A DNA stretch of 64,000 nucleotides from Allacma fusca (Eukaryota; Arthropoda; Collembola; Symphypleona; Sminthuridae), in the NCBI GenBank assembly GCA_947179485.1, contig OX359246.1, forward strand, positions 1,364,001 to 1,428,000. Direction: 5' to 3'. Positions 1-12,026 of this stretch are shown in pieces. Numbering within the stretch: the stretch's first letter is position 1; each line of letters opens with the position of its first letter. The notes below the pieces were generated by a model. The model saw nothing but the letters and a program-made list of their open reading frames with translations. It ran no database searches and had not been told where the DNA came from. The translations under genes and the position numbers were made by a program.

Positions 1-1265
1 GTAATGTATTCAAAATATTGGTTTTTCGATTTTGTCCTGAAAATAACGTAAATAATAAGTTTAAAATTCTAATTCATTGGTAAAAAGTGCCTATCTTCCT
101 TATATTTTCATTGTCGGCAAAATGGATAAAATTTTGCAAACAATATTTTGTTATAAAATACATTTTTGTCGGTTTTTGACAACAATGCGTCGTTATAATC
201 AGTTCAATGGCTCAGAAAATGACTATTATTGATCAAAAATGTTTTCTCAGTCTCAGATTAACAAAGACTAGTCACAAGTAGTTGCATAGCCTCAGACCAG
301 TAATAATCAACACTAGGGCTTGAGAACAGCATTAATCAAATATAAAACCCAGGTATGGAGCCCTGGTTTACAAAGGACCGAGTCTCCCTGACATCCTAAA
401 ATGAAATTCTTTTCTGGAGTTGATTATGAGAAGTTTTAAGGTAAGCAGGAGGACCTTTTACTTTTAAAAATTAAAACGGATTTTTGCGCTGGGTCATAAA
501 CCATGTACCTAAGCTCGCATAAAATGTCATCCTATCAAATGGAGAATGGGGCGACGGCTACTTGCTAGATTACTGTAAGTGAAGTTGACGTTATGAAGTT
601 GGGCTTGCTACAGAACAATATATGTACATATAGATTTTCGCATAACGATTAAGGTAAGATAAGGTCATGAGGGCTAACATGTGTACTCCACCTCCCCTCT
701 TTCGTTCACATCCTCTTCATAGGTCCTCTCTCTCATGTTCATGAGGGCGCCTAAAATTAACGTGTACTCGCCATCGTCCTAGCAGTTTGTGAGAGCGAGG
801 GCGAAATAGAGAGTGAGGCGTCTCTGATTCCCCCGTACAAATGCCCACATATGTATGGACGGCCCATTCGCTCAAATCAGAAGAGACGATATTATTCCTA
901 ATTAAAATCTAACTTGACTTTCTCTGCGAAATACGAGATTATTTGTGTGACAATATTATTCACATCAGTGCATTAGTATCCTGCGGATCCGCTTGCCACA
1001 TTCTTATCACAAATTGAGCATAAAAAAATAAGGGGACTTCGTGTACTTCTTTGAAAGTAAGCTGAAATAAAGTGCGCCTCAAAATAAGGACGTTGTTAAT
1101 GATTACGGAAACATAGGTGATCGTTGGGATTATATACAACAGACCGGAACAGGAAAAAACGGTGACTAATTTTATATAGGCAGTCTTTTGTATTTTGAAT
1201 ACTCTGACTCTTTACTCCCTAACAAATCTTATTAACTTCATTTAAGTACGAGAAAAGCTTCGCAC
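1..1265. other. Upstream intergenic region, no gene seen
   Basis: No convincing ORF, RNA gene or transposon end was seen. Bases about 885-1030 match, in inverted orientation, a segment near 30775-30880; both contain the phrase ATGTGGCAAGCGGAT. That points to an old dispersed repeat or inverted duplication. From about 1200 the sequence begins to match the leaders of the other receptor copies. Confidence 0.5.
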
Positions 1266-1435
1266 TAAACATATTCATTTTGGCGCTTTTTAGATTCTCA
1301 ACACAGGAAGACAAGAGCAAGGAAACATTTTCATGGTGGAAGTAATTATTTGTGCTGAAGAAAATTGTGCCTAAAAACATTGACGTCCATTTTGAGCATA
1401 ATTACGGAGAGATTAGCAATCTTTCGAACTACGGT
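1266..1435 (+). promoter_or_regulatory. Conserved leader of receptor gene A
   Basis: This block is shared by all five receptor copies (about 11885-12026 plus 19379 on for B, 24550-24720 for C, 38335-38488 for D, 43740-43898 for E). It contains the phrase TCTCAACACAGGAAGACAAG and ends in GAGATTAGCAATCTTTC just before the ATG. It is probably promoter plus 5' UTR. In gene A the receptor reading frame is open back to 1352 but without an in-frame ATG, so 1436 is taken as the start. Confidence 0.5.
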
Positions 1436-2302
1436 ATGACGGTACCGGACATTAATGAAACGATCGTCTGGATTTTAAGGGCTGCGATTTGTATAACCGG
1501 ACTGATCGGCAATGTTGGGGTTGTGGTTCATTTACTCCAGAAAGTAAGAAAATGGACTGGTATCAACTCCTTCTTTGCAAATATGGCGGGAGCAAACATA
1601 CTCTGTTCATTGACAATTCCAATTTACTTGGCCTTTCAGTCCCCGTTTCAAAGTTCGACATTCGAATGGATAAAAAATAAGGAATTTTGCTATATCGGCA
1701 TCTATGCTGGATCAATTTTCTGGGAAGTCCAAGCTTGGACGCTTTTGTTCCTGACCATCGAGCGGTGTTTATCACTGCGACGTCCAGCGACATCTATGAA
1801 GACTTGCACCAGTTGTTTGGTTATTCTATTAATTTGGATTTTGGCTTCCATTATTTGTCTGCCGGAATTGATTTTGACGGTCTATTACGAGGATGAGAAA
1901 TTTTGCTTTACAGTCTGGACCCATTTCAAATTTTTAGTAACAATCCGCGGGTCGTTTCAACTGGTGAAGCTACTCGTGGTGGGAATGCTTTGTGGCTGGA
2001 TTTTCTTCACTAGGAATTGTCAGGAGGAAGGACCTGAAATGTCGTTGCAATCCACATGGGAGGCCAAGACAGGTCGAAAACTTACGGAGCTGACTTATTG
2101 CATTGGTCCAATGTTTGCACTGTGCTGTATTCCATTTAGAATACTGTTCATTTTGTTTTCCCTAAATCATGATATTTTTATTCATCATGATAATTTGTAC
2201 TTAGCATTTCATTATACCGGTGCTTGGCGAACGTGTACGATTCTAGTTTTGCCGGTACTCTACCTCTGCAAACAACCATTTCAAAAGGAACTCACACTAT
2301 GA
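1436..2302 (+). CDS. Rhodopsin-like 7TM receptor, copy A (intact)
   Basis: Single-exon gene of 288 aa, chosen from ATG 1436 because all intact paralogues align there (Met-Thr-x-Pro). Seven hydrophobic segments are visible. TM1 (about 9-33) has the GN pair at 25-26. TM2 carries Asn54 where class A receptors usually have Asp2.50. TM3 starts at Cys85 and ends in Glu-Arg-Cys (109-111) instead of DRY. TM4 has Trp134, and extracellular loop 2 has Cys157, the likely disulphide partner of Cys85. TM6 has CCIP (230-233) in place of CWxP. TM7 has LPVLY (272-276) in place of NPxxY. The fold is class A GPCR; the altered sodium-site and NPxxY residues suggest unusual coupling. The ligand is unknown. Four paralogues lie at 19.4, 24.7, 38.5 and 43.9 kb, all on the plus strand. 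Confidence 0.85.
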   Translation: MTVPDINETIVWILRAAICITGLIGNVGVVVHLLQKVRKWTGINSFFANMAGANILCSLTIPIYLAFQSPFQSSTFEWIKNKEFCYIGIYAGSIFWEVQAWTLLFLTIERCLSLRRPATSMKTCTSCLVILLIWILASIICLPELILTVYYEDEKFCFTVWTHFKFLVTIRGSFQLVKLLVVGMLCGWIFFTRNCQEEGPEMSLQSTWEAKTGRKLTELTYCIGPMFALCCIPFRILFILFSLNHDIFIHHDNLYLAFHYTGAWRTCTILVLPVLYLCKQPFQKELTL

Positions 2303-2940
2303 ATCAGCTGTGTTCGTTGATGGTGTCAGGCGTCACGTTATTATGGTTATCAAGGAGAACTCCACCGACCCGTCTAGACTGAAGGAGTAATCACATGAAA
2401 ATTGTAATCCACTTTTGGAAACCACGAGTGAAAAGTCCCAAATGTGAATGCATTGTTCTCTGCTTGTTCGTTGATATGTTATAGCTGCAAAAATAATCGC
2501 AGCCACTTGGTTAAAAGTAAACCCACCCGGTATGGTTTTGTGCCTGAAAAACGTATTGCTGCCCAGGCGTAATTTTTTGAGACTGTCACCAAGAACAAAT
2601 TAGTTTCCGGTACGGGAAAAAATTATATCTGGAAATGCTCTATAGTTATTCTTTCATGCCGTAAGGTTAGTAATTGCAGGTCTGGTATGTTCGTTTTTAA
2701 AATACTATTGAATGCGTGACGAAAACTTTTAAGAGAAATTATTCAGATTTATTTGCATCACACATCACATTTAGACAATTATAGCAACTATATAATAATG
2801 ATTCATCGGGGGGTCAATGTTTATTTAACAATAACATTCTAAGATCTGAATATTTAAAATAAAGAAAAACAATTAATTAAATTCTAGTGATTTGATTTAA
2901 TTATTAAACGAAATACCAAAGGCAGTCCAGTAATAGCCGT
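2303..2940. other. 3' flank of receptor A and left edge of transposon
   Basis: Bases 2303-2520 match the 3' flanks of the other receptor copies (phrases CCACGAGTGAAAA and TGTGAATGCATTGTTCTCTGC) and are probably 3' UTR. From about 2520 to 2940 nothing is recognised. The left end of the downstream transposon should lie here, but I could not find a mirror of its right end. Confidence 0.4.
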
Positions 2941-2961
2941 ATCTATAAAAATAATATAATT

Positions 2962-4923
2962 TTATTGTTTCAAAAATGCGGATAACTCTGACACTCCTGG
3001 GGGAAGGGGTGACTTCTGTACCATGTCATAAATATGGTAATCCAGAAATTGCCAGACTGCCCCACAACTTGCTGGAAATTGAAGATTAAAGACGTAAAAC
3101 GTCTTGAACGCAAGGTCCACGGCAGATAAAAATGTTTCTGCCTTCATTGCTCTTGAATTAAATATGACGAAGTAGCTATCGAGTACAAAATTCTCCAAAT
3201 CTCCTTTGCAAACGATAAGTGTAGTAGTTTCTGGTAGATTCGATGCAATCAAATCAATGTCTTCCAAAACCTAAGAATAATAGCAATTGGCAAAAATAAA
3301 TATTTTCGTATACAGGTAGTTAATATTTTTGGATTACATGTACAAAATATTCATTTTTATTGTATCAAATAATGTCTGTAAATAATTACCGGAATTACAC
3401 GAATAAAAGTTTTAACGCTATCTGCTTGCGTTATCTTCTTGACTTTAGATCGCAATAGAACTGCCAACATAAAAAATGCAATCATGCTTTGACTGGTTTC
3501 TGAAAAAAGCAGAAAGCATAAATCCTTAAATTGGATAATTTCTGTCCTTATGTAAGGTGATTTGTGAACTTACCTGAATATTGTCGAATTCCGAACGGAA
3601 GAAGGTTTTTTTTTTCATTGAGCCGAAATATTCAACAATTTTGGCTGAAACTGTTTCCCATCTGGAAGACAAATCGTCAGCAACCAGTGGATATGATTGA
3701 CTGAAGCCATGCTCAAGCTGTAAAAATTGAAGACAACATTCCGAAAATTAATTGCATGCTAGTTTTAATAATAAAATTCAAACTTTCTGAAATTAACCTG
3801 TTGAATTTACAACTTACGGTTCCGGGAGTGTCAACCAGCCTAGGCCACTCAAGCAAAAATGCACCGTAGTCATTTTTGCTTTTACATTTTAATATCTCCA
3901 TCCGGCGAAGTGTGAACGTCTTAAGCATGTAGTCGCAGACCTTTTGAGGAGGTGCAACATGATTGAGAAGCCAGTTCTTCATATCCATGACATCTGATTT
4001 CATTTCAACTGCAATTTCAAAGTACATAAAGTATTAATGTAATAACATGTAATAACTTTACAGAAAATTATATTCATAAAATTTTATTACCATTCTCAAA
4101 ATTCTCCTCAACAATTGGATCTGCATTTTGCGTCAGCTTAGCCGAACCATTCGTTTGGCGGATGAAGCTCCAAAAATTTTTAAAGTGGTACTGAATATGT
4201 CCTGTAGGCGAGATCGATCTTTTCTTTCCAGTGACCTTATCCAAAATGGTCGTCGAAGGTGAGTAGAAAGATTCCTAGAATAACCATGTTTTCTTAACAC
4301 GTATACATACCATAATGGAATACGAATGGAGAGTAATTAATTGGAATTGATTTTATGACACCTTGAGATCTTTGTATTGTGTCCCGGTGAATGTCGGATA
4401 CAATTGAGAAACAATACACGTTGCCAATTGATCCCGCTGGTCTGTTGAGGGCCTTTGGAAATATTAATTGAAATAATGATTAGTATGAGTATAAATATGT
4501 ACACGGCTTATGCATTCAGATTTTTGCTGAATTGTGTACTTACATTACAGAATGACTTTTCCTCACCAACTCCTGACACAAGATTTTTATAAGGTGTCTG
4601 CGTAATTTTGGTTGAAGTGGCTTCAATGAATCGGATGTCTTAATAATGTCCGAGCCAAATGTAACTCCCATATCCTTGTCATGGCGGAGCAAAATTAATT
4701 CACGTTCTAAATACAAAGAGCGGAGGTGTGACTTGAAATTATTAAGGACAAAATATACTTCTGATATCAAAACTCATACAATTAATTCATCATCGTCATC
4801 AAAGAATCTCTTTCTCTTTCGATTGCGTTTCACAACTTGCTCAACATTTGAAACGGAATTTGTGCTGGTTGCGGAATCCTCTACCGGTTTCACATTCGGA
4901 ATAAATACCGACAAAGCGTTGCC
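2962..4923 (-). pseudogene. Second gene of the transposon, multi-exon, probably decayed
   Basis: Exons inferred from splice sites and reading frames (minus strand, 5' to 3'): 4923-4780, 4706-4544, 4452-4362, 4274-4091, 4008-3818, 3717-3574, 3499-3390, 3270-2962, with a possible small upstream exon at 5070-5035. The product starts with a basic cluster followed by an acidic run (KRNRKRKRFFDDDDE), suggesting a nuclear protein. It continues through a block ending RRHLIKILCQELV, a block with WPRLVDTPGT and a C-terminal block with YFVIFNSRAM. I recognise this layout from uncharacterised proteins that travel with the transposase-like gene upstream, and I know no enzymatic function. Most junctions keep frame. 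The junctions 4780/4706 and 3574/3499 do not, so the gene is probably broken or carries indels. Confidence 0.55.
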
Positions 4924-5098
4924 CTATTCAAACAAAGCAAACGGTTATTGTTCAGTTTCACTATTACATATAAACACATAATTATACACTACATTGTAAC
5001 TACAAAATACTCGTGACAGAAAGACTTGGGCATTCTCGTTCGTATCCAGCATGCTACAGATCTAAAGTAATAAACAAAAATGTAATTCATTCATTAGC

Positions 5099-7866
5099 TT
5101 ATATTTCATACGGCAGCTGTATCCACTGATCAGTTGTCTTAAAGTTTTTGAAAACATTTAGTCGCTGGAACATTAAAGCGTTGGTTAATATCTCAATTGT
5201 GGGTTCTAAAACTGACAAAATTTTATAAGCTCTCATGTGAGAATCATAATTCACTGCGACACGGGATATTACAATGTAATTTACATTATTGCACTTAAAC
5301 AGTAACTTTATCACTGCAAATCCTGGCACACCTTCCACATTATCAAGCACTATATGTGTTTTGGTACAAAGTCTCCAGGAATTCAGAATCACTTCATCAA
5401 TCAGCGTTATAGACACATTTGGTTTATCGAAATAATTGCTGAACAGGTCTGAATAACTACTTTCGTCTGCACTTGCCAATGTAGAACCAAGCTCACAAAA
5501 TTCCGTAGAACTAAAAGGTTCTCGAAGCAAAAATTTGTAACACGTATAAAGTTGATTTCTGCGACTAACAGTTTTGCAAATATTTCTGAAATTTCCGCAA
5601 ATGTTTGCAACCCCTTTGAAGAACTTGTGTCTTGCTTCATTGCGCATTGTCCAATAGCGAAGAAGTGGGCCAATCTTTCTAATTAGGTCTGGATAATGCG
5701 TGGCGAAGTGATGTTTTGGTCTTAAATTACATTTGGACAGCTTCATGTACAAGTAATGGTGGTCATCTAATAAATCCCGAAGGGTATTGATCATTGCATC
5801 GGTTACAACGGGAGCCATTATAATTTTTAATATATCTTGTAGAAGTAACATTAAATTGTAGTAGGGGTCTGCAGACTCAAAAAGGTCTCCAAACAAAAAT
5901 GGAAACGCAAATAAAAGGGTAATAATCTGTCCTGCTGTCTGTCCTATTTTCGTATCATTGGTAGTTAACTTGTGCATGTTTAGTGGGCTAGGTTTTGAGT
6001 TTTGGTAATTTCCATAGTTAAAACTTGCAATTCTGTAGTTCAGATTTTCAATGGATGTTTCACGTGAATGTAAAATATGTACAAGTGCCAATTTAATGTC
6101 AAGTGGAACGATTCCTTCGTAGAAATCATGCATAACACAGGAACTGTAATTATCTGTTACATGGAAAAACTTCAGGTCATTGAATGAAGAGTCACATTTA
6201 ATTCCCGTTTCCGATGGTGCATTTTTTCCAAGGTCTCTGGAGTAATTATCTTTTGTGCGAGTGTATTTCTGCCCATTTCTTCCAGATACTTGACACTGCA
6301 GTTTTGGCATCTTGCAAAATCGGCAATAATAATTTGCTGAAAATGACTGTGTAAATCCAAAAAGCATGTGCATTCCCAAGTTCCACCAATTACTTGTCCT
6401 AGTCTAACATTCACTTTTCCTTTATATGTATGACTGTGAACTACTACTCCAATATTTTCCATCTCACGTAAATCATTAATAAGAGGAGTCATGATTTTTG
6501 CAAGTGAATATTTTGGAATATCTTTGGATTTGAATGACATACAATGAAATATATTTTCAAGCTTAGAATTGTACAATTGATCAATATTCAAAAGGGTAAA
6601 ATAGCAATTGCCAAGTTTGTGCAGTCCTGCCCGAGATGATAAAACATTGGTAATTTCAACTTCATCGAAAAACAGGAGCAGATAAACAATCGGGTGTTGT
6701 ACATCAAAAGTATTTGTTTTGTTTTTTTCTTGAAAATGTGATGCCCTCATTGGGTTGGAGTGTATAAAATACGGCTCAGGATAATTAGCTTGAGCTGACA
6801 TTTCAATAACACTTTCGAGCACTCCGGGTAACTCTAGAACTCTTTTCAACGTTTGTGATATTGGAACAAACTGGTAGGTGTCATGAACAAGTTTTGTTTT
6901 GATAACACCTTTTCGCAGTGTTGTTTTGTGCCTTGAACCAAGTGAAATTTCTTCAGGCTCGACAAAAAGTCCGCAGAATTTTAGGTACTTCTCCAAAGCG
7001 TACTGTGACTTTATGCTCCTAAATGCATTTTTCAATTTTGCAACTACTGAATCGGCATTGTTTACCCCGTTAGTTTTGGAGAATTCCGTTTCGCAAATGC
7101 TGACTGTTTTTTCTAGCAAATTTTGCACACTGTTGCATATTTCTGTACAGACGTTCATAGGAATCTTTCCTGTAGATACTAGCTTTACTATGCAACAAAC
7201 GACACTCTTTTCGAAATCTCGCATTGCGTCTTCGGAATCTACCTCACAATTAACTCCATCACTTTCATAGGTTCTTGTTTGCTCAGGCCCGATATGTTCA
7301 TAATCCTCATTGACGGTTGCTTTTTGTGTGCTAACTGCTATAACTGTTTCCATTGGTACAAAATGCATACCAAAATGTCTTTGAAAAGAATTAAACCAAA
7401 TAAACTCCGATTCACACACTGGGCATTTGAAGTTCTTACAGCGGCTATTAAATTGATGTGCCTTTTGTAAATGACTCCAAACGACATTCCATTTTAGTGA
7501 GAGAGATAATTTACAAATTAAACATTTTACCTGATTGGCGTTAATTGCTGATTTAAATGCATTTATTATTGCAATCCGATGACCAGTAACTGGAACAACG
7601 GATCGTAGCTCCTCTTTCATATCCTCGTCTTTTAGCGTCATCGTCATTATTTGATCGTCCATGCATTCCGCTGTGGGTACAAAAATTGGAATTTAAAATC
7701 GAAAGAATTTTATCTAAAAATTAATTTTGGGCGTAAAGCATGTATGACAATAAATTTATAAAGTATTAATCTTACGGCGCTTGAATTACTTACCTCGAAA
7801 TTTTTCCATGTAGTTTACTGGAAGCTGAAGCTGGTGGAATACCTTTTCAAGAATTGTGAATTCCAT
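5099..7866 (-). pseudogene. SAM/C2H2 zinc-finger transposase-like gene with a frameshift
   Basis: Exon 1 is 7866-7794 (ATG at 7866, donor GTAAGT). Exon 2 runs from 7670 to the stop at 5099, with acceptor CCCACAG and consistent phase. The spliced N terminus looks like a SAM domain (about residues 1-65). Two C2H2-type fingers follow (CLIC...HLQKAH and CPVC...HFGMH). The C-terminal half contains LRPKHHFATHYPDL, GPLLRYW and RNEARHKFFK, a signature of a large animal transposase-like family. The frame breaks once near 6381-6386: upstream reads ...GQVIGGTW, downstream resumes at ...GMHMLFGF. This is consistent with loss of a single base in a GxNLG motif. Apart from that both halves are open, so the copy is young or the break is a sequencing error. 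Together the two frames make roughly 870 aa. Confidence 0.65.
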
Positions 7867-8256
7867 TTTATTCACAGCGCTTTAATTTTAAAATAAACTC
7901 AAATTTGTAATAAATATTCACATTTAAAAATCATGCAAACAACAATATTTGTTGAGACTAACCATGCAGTAGTGAAATGAGCGGTTTCCAAAATGGCTCC
8001 GTGCTTTTATGAATGTGTAGGCATAAAAACTGTCTGTAGAACGTACATATTGTAGTCCCGGTGTGGATTAATTTATTGCTACACGCGGAATGATTTGTCT
8101 TTATGCTATTCGGGAATAAATAATTCAGAATTGAAATAAAACTGCAGTGTGGGATGATTTTAAGCCCGCATTTTTTCTTTGACAGCCCGAATTTATTCGT
8201 GGATGTAACTAAACGAGAACTAGTCCACATCTAGGATAAACGTTTTGTTTACAGTG

Positions 8257-8434
8257 TAAAATACGGGCGGGTGAAAATTTTGACACGATGGTTCAGCAAA
8301 TCTTGAGATCCATTCGTCCTTGCGGAATTAAAGTTGGTCAGCTCCATATGTTTGAAAGGGCATCAACACCGAATTTTGTCAATTTCGTAAAAAGAAGTTT
8401 ACAAGGGATGTTGGTAGCTTTTGGTAATATTTGA
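8257..8434 (+). pseudogene. Orphan terminal exon of a 7TM chemoreceptor
   Basis: Bases 8259-8434 read through a stop codon at 8432 and encode the C-terminal block seen at 50424-50605 and 57355-57533. It contains LRSIRPCGIK, FERASTPNFVNF and a final short hydrophobic stretch. The transposon ends immediately upstream at 8256, and no upstream exons are found on the left, so this is the stump of a gene cut by the insertion. The 3' flank to about 8965 also matches 50606-51265, showing that a whole gene copy was once duplicated. Confidence 0.7.
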
Positions 8435-9300
8435 TTTTAAATGCTCAATTGGAATGGAAAGGCTTGAAAAAATACAACGGAAACGTTAGAAGTCAATGGA
8501 GTAGCTGTTAACCGTAACGTACATACATACTAGCGGATATCTGTGTAATAAAAAACCTGGTCTTTTGAAAATAATGTTGCAGAATCCGAACAAACAATGG
8601 TACGAAATCTCTGCATATTGTTTCTTAGCATTTTTCTCCCCTAACCCAAATATATGGTTTTGAAGTCAAATTTTTATCAAGATTTAGCAAAAATTGCTTA
8701 ACATTGCTCTAGGGCAAGTCACAATCCTCTGCAATATAGAGCCAGTTTAATTAATAATATGTTGCAAACAGTTTAGCCCATGTAGAGAAAGTGCTCTTGT
8801 ACCTGTGTACCCAGTATTTTAAAACTAGTACAAACTCTGTGTTTCACTGGGGCAAATGTACTTGAGGATATTGAGAGTGCACAGACTTGAAACCTATCCT
8901 AACTAGATCCCGTAGCAAGTCCTGTCGAGAAGGCTTATTGTACTCCTTATTGTGCGTGCTGGTTAAAGTAGGGCTAAAAGGATGATTTAAAAATGACATT
9001 ATAGAGATGTAATGATAAATATTCTCTATAGAAATACAAAAATACAAGTGAAAACGAATTCTATGGAAATGGAGTCCCTTTGCTAAAGTGATACTGAAAA
9101 AAATTAAAGTTAAAAATGGCGTGGTGAGGAGTGTTCCCATGAAGTAGAATATGGCTTCACGCTACCTTATTTTCAGGACAAGTTGGACGAATCCCAAAAA
9201 TATTTACGATTACAAATATATCTACAATCTAGTGCATCTCGGTAAAAATTTGCGGGTAAGCCCGTGAAAAGCCAGTGAAAAAATTCAAGAAAATCCCTAG
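8435..9300. repeat. 3' flank of chemoreceptor copy, shared with 50.6-51.3 kb
   Basis: Alignable with 50606-51265 (shared phrases GCTGTTAACCGTAACGTA, CAAGTCACAATCCTCTG and GTCGAGAAGGCTTA). It is non-coding flank of the duplicated chemoreceptor. Nothing else was recognised up to 9300. Confidence 0.5.
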
Positions 9301-9304
9301 ACGT

Positions 9305-12026
9305 GCTTACTAAAGCCGAAATTAAATCGTTAATTAACATTCAAAGTTAATGAATTACATGAAGTAGCAGGATTATTACCAGTATTAATTATGTGAATTG
9401 CAATGAGTGCAGAAACGTTTTGCAGGCAATCAGGCCAATCAGGGACATCAACTCTGGCCAAACGTATTTACAAGAATTGTACAGTGCTCTCACTCATAAA
9501 GCTAAACTCATATATAATATCTACACCCATTGCTTATAATCTTTTATATGCAGTCATATAGTCACATGGATTTCACGTTTAAATGTAAACACTTTTTGGC
9601 ACACAATTCAATGTATTCCTTTTGTGAGACAGCAGTCATATCAAGGCAGTGTTGCACAGATCTTCATCGGAAATATTATTTGATTAGCAAATAGAGATCG
9701 ATACTTTTTTTCCAGTGTCACATGACACCCCCATGTTTTAAGGAATAGCTCTCATAAGTAATTAGACAAAATGATTTTTCCCTGGTCGGAAACGACACAA
9801 ATTTTGACATTCTTTTATCACGTAGAAGACATGTGTTAATTTGGGAATTCACTACAAAGCGAACTTTTTAAGTTTCGTATAATAAAGTACTATGTTCATT
9901 ATATATATAATTATGCCTATAGGAATTATTAATTTATAAATATCATACTAAGCGCTGTAAGTCAAAATCTAAAATGAATTACACATTTTGTATTTTTTTA
10001 ATATAGAAGGAGTCGAATGCATAGGCCTTGCAGCTTTAGATCATTGACAGTCAGAATAAAAATTACGTTAAGGGGTTCATTTTTATGAATCATTGTAGGT
10101 CCTGCCGCAACTATAGCAAAGATTGATGTATAGAAAAATCTATTTCCATGAGGGGCCGCGGTGAGTTGAATTCCTAAGGCGCTATTTAAGTGATCACCCT
10201 ATCACACAGCAGGGACGGGAATTCGAATTCAAATCGGAATTAGAATCGGAATTATATTCAAAAATTCGGGTATCCGAATCGATATTGGAATCGGAAAAAA
10301 ATTCATTAAGGTATTTGTATCCAAAATCGGATTCGAATAAAAACAAGAGTATTAGAATCGGTATTCGAATATTTTTTTATGAATTCCGATTCCCATAAAG
10401 TGTCAATTTCATTGGGGTTTATACTGCCACGTGCGAAGAAATGTTCATAGGAAGCATTTTTTAAAAGCCGCACACATAATATTATAAAATCCAAAAACAA
10501 AGTAACGAACGTTTGGCAAAGGAAAAGTATATATTTAGCTTAGAAACGCTTAATGCGTTATGTATCGCTTATATTTTTGCGATTAAATTGTTCCGTTGAA
10601 TAAATTCCCATTTTTTATAAGAATATCCGAAACGTATTTGAATCGGAATCCAAATTCCGGAAGTATTCAAATATATTAGAATCCGTATCGGAATTCAAAT
10701 TTTTAAGTATTAAAATAAGTAATTAAAATTGAAATCGAAATTAGAAAGTATTCGAATCCGAATTTAAATCCGTATGTTTCCGATATCCCGTCCCTGTCAC
10801 ACAGTTTCAGCACTGAAAGTTTATTACTGACTTACATAAAATTTATTAAATAAATTCAAAATTACCATCAAGGATGAAAGAGTTGCTTTATAACATTTAT
10901 TTCGAACTGCCGTAGTACGACGTAGAACGTGCCAATCAAATTTTGTCTCTTTTGGGTCGCACTGCTCTCGAACACAGGAACCCGTTCAAGAATTCGTCTC
11001 AATTTCCTGATTTCCTGCCATCTGTCTGCCGAGAGGATAAAAGTTTTTACTAAATAATTAAATTAGCCTGTGGATCTACCACCAAGATAATTTTGATAGA
11101 TACCTTGATGATTTTATCTTCCCAAGCATACAGGAACATATGTCCTGTGCCTACTCCTATTTGTATGGCCTCCGATGAAAGATATATTTTTCAACACGAT
11201 GTGAACATTTGTTTAGAAGAAATATATTGCTTATTATGTTTTCTTTTAATTGAAGCTTTATTGCAGTTTTGTTAGCAAAGAGTCAGGAAAAGGCTAACTC
11301 GTGAAAAGGAGGGTCCACAGTTGTACACCCCTGAACTTTTTTGGGGGAGTGGTAAACAAAGTCCCCCCTATTTCCGAGTACCTGCTTTTCAAAGCATCAA
11401 ATATAAGTTGTGTGCGATCCCATCATTCCAACATGTTCACATTAAGAAGCCAAAGATGTAATCATACTTCACGAAGTAACAACTAACATGTATTAATTAA
11501 AGAACTTTATGTAAAAAACAGCACTGCATATTAAATATTCATCAATTCATCGTTATCCATTTTCAGATGCCAAGTTTAAAGTTCAGTCCAAAACGTGCAC
11601 ATACATACCAATTTCCTCTAAACGAAGATACTGATTCAATACATTTGCTGGCAGTCTATATACATATAATTACATACTTATCTTAGGCCCATAGGAAGTT
11701 CACGGCCGTTTTCATACATGTGTCCAAACTTCTTAAGACGTTATTGAGATAAAATCTCAGCATTGTAACTTGTTATTTTCGTTCCAATTTATCCCATTTT
11801 TGTGTTATACTTCCAATAATATTGACCATCTCTGGACCAAGTTCAACAAAAGCTTCGTACTTAACATAATCACTTCAGTACTTTTTAGTTTCTCAACACA
11901 GAAAGACAAGAGCAAGCAAGCATTTTCATGCAAATTTGCTGGAAGTATTTATTTGTGCTGAAACAAATTGTGCCTAAAAACAATGACTGCAAATTTGAGC
12001 ATAAGTACGGAGAGATTAGCAACCTT
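9305..12026 (+). repeat. Upstream half of duplicated receptor unit B
   Basis: Non-coding. Bases 9308-9480 match 36391-36560 (unit D). Bases 10100-10205 and 10797-11000 match 23330-23640 (unit C) and 42460-42720 (unit E). Bases 11270-11480 match 23940-24140 and 43060-43270 (phrase GGCTAACTCGTGAAAAG). Bases 11640-12026 match the promoter-proximal part of all copies. A MITE interrupts it at 10210-10796. The unit continues at 19379 on the other side of the LTR element. Confidence 0.7.
10210..10796. mobile_element. hAT-like MITE, GAATCGGAATT motif cassette
   Basis: Inverted ends CAGGGACGGGA / TCCCGTCCCTG are flanked by a perfect 8-bp duplication TCACACAG (10202-10209 and 10797-10804), the target size of hAT transposons. 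Nearly all of both arms is made of reiterated, diverged GAATCGGAATT or GAATTCGAAT words in both orientations. There is no transposase ORF. It is absent from the matching place in units C and E, so it inserted after the unit duplicated. Confidence 0.9.

Larger units (their letters stand above)
2900..8256 (-). mobile_element. Decayed two-gene DNA transposon, possibly CACTA/EnSpm-like
   Basis: A minus-strand unit with two genes: a SAM plus zinc-finger transposase-like gene (7866-5099) and a second multi-exon gene (4923-2962). The right edge is sharp. The sequence changes at 8256 into a chemoreceptor terminal exon that has homologues at 50.4 and 57.4 kb. The end reads CACTGTAAACAAAACG from the outside, and CACTR ends are typical of CACTA/EnSpm elements. 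The left end is not identified, so the left limit is approximate. The superfamily is an inference from this terminus and from the LxPKHHF...HYP...GPLxRYW block in the transposase. Confidence 0.5.
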
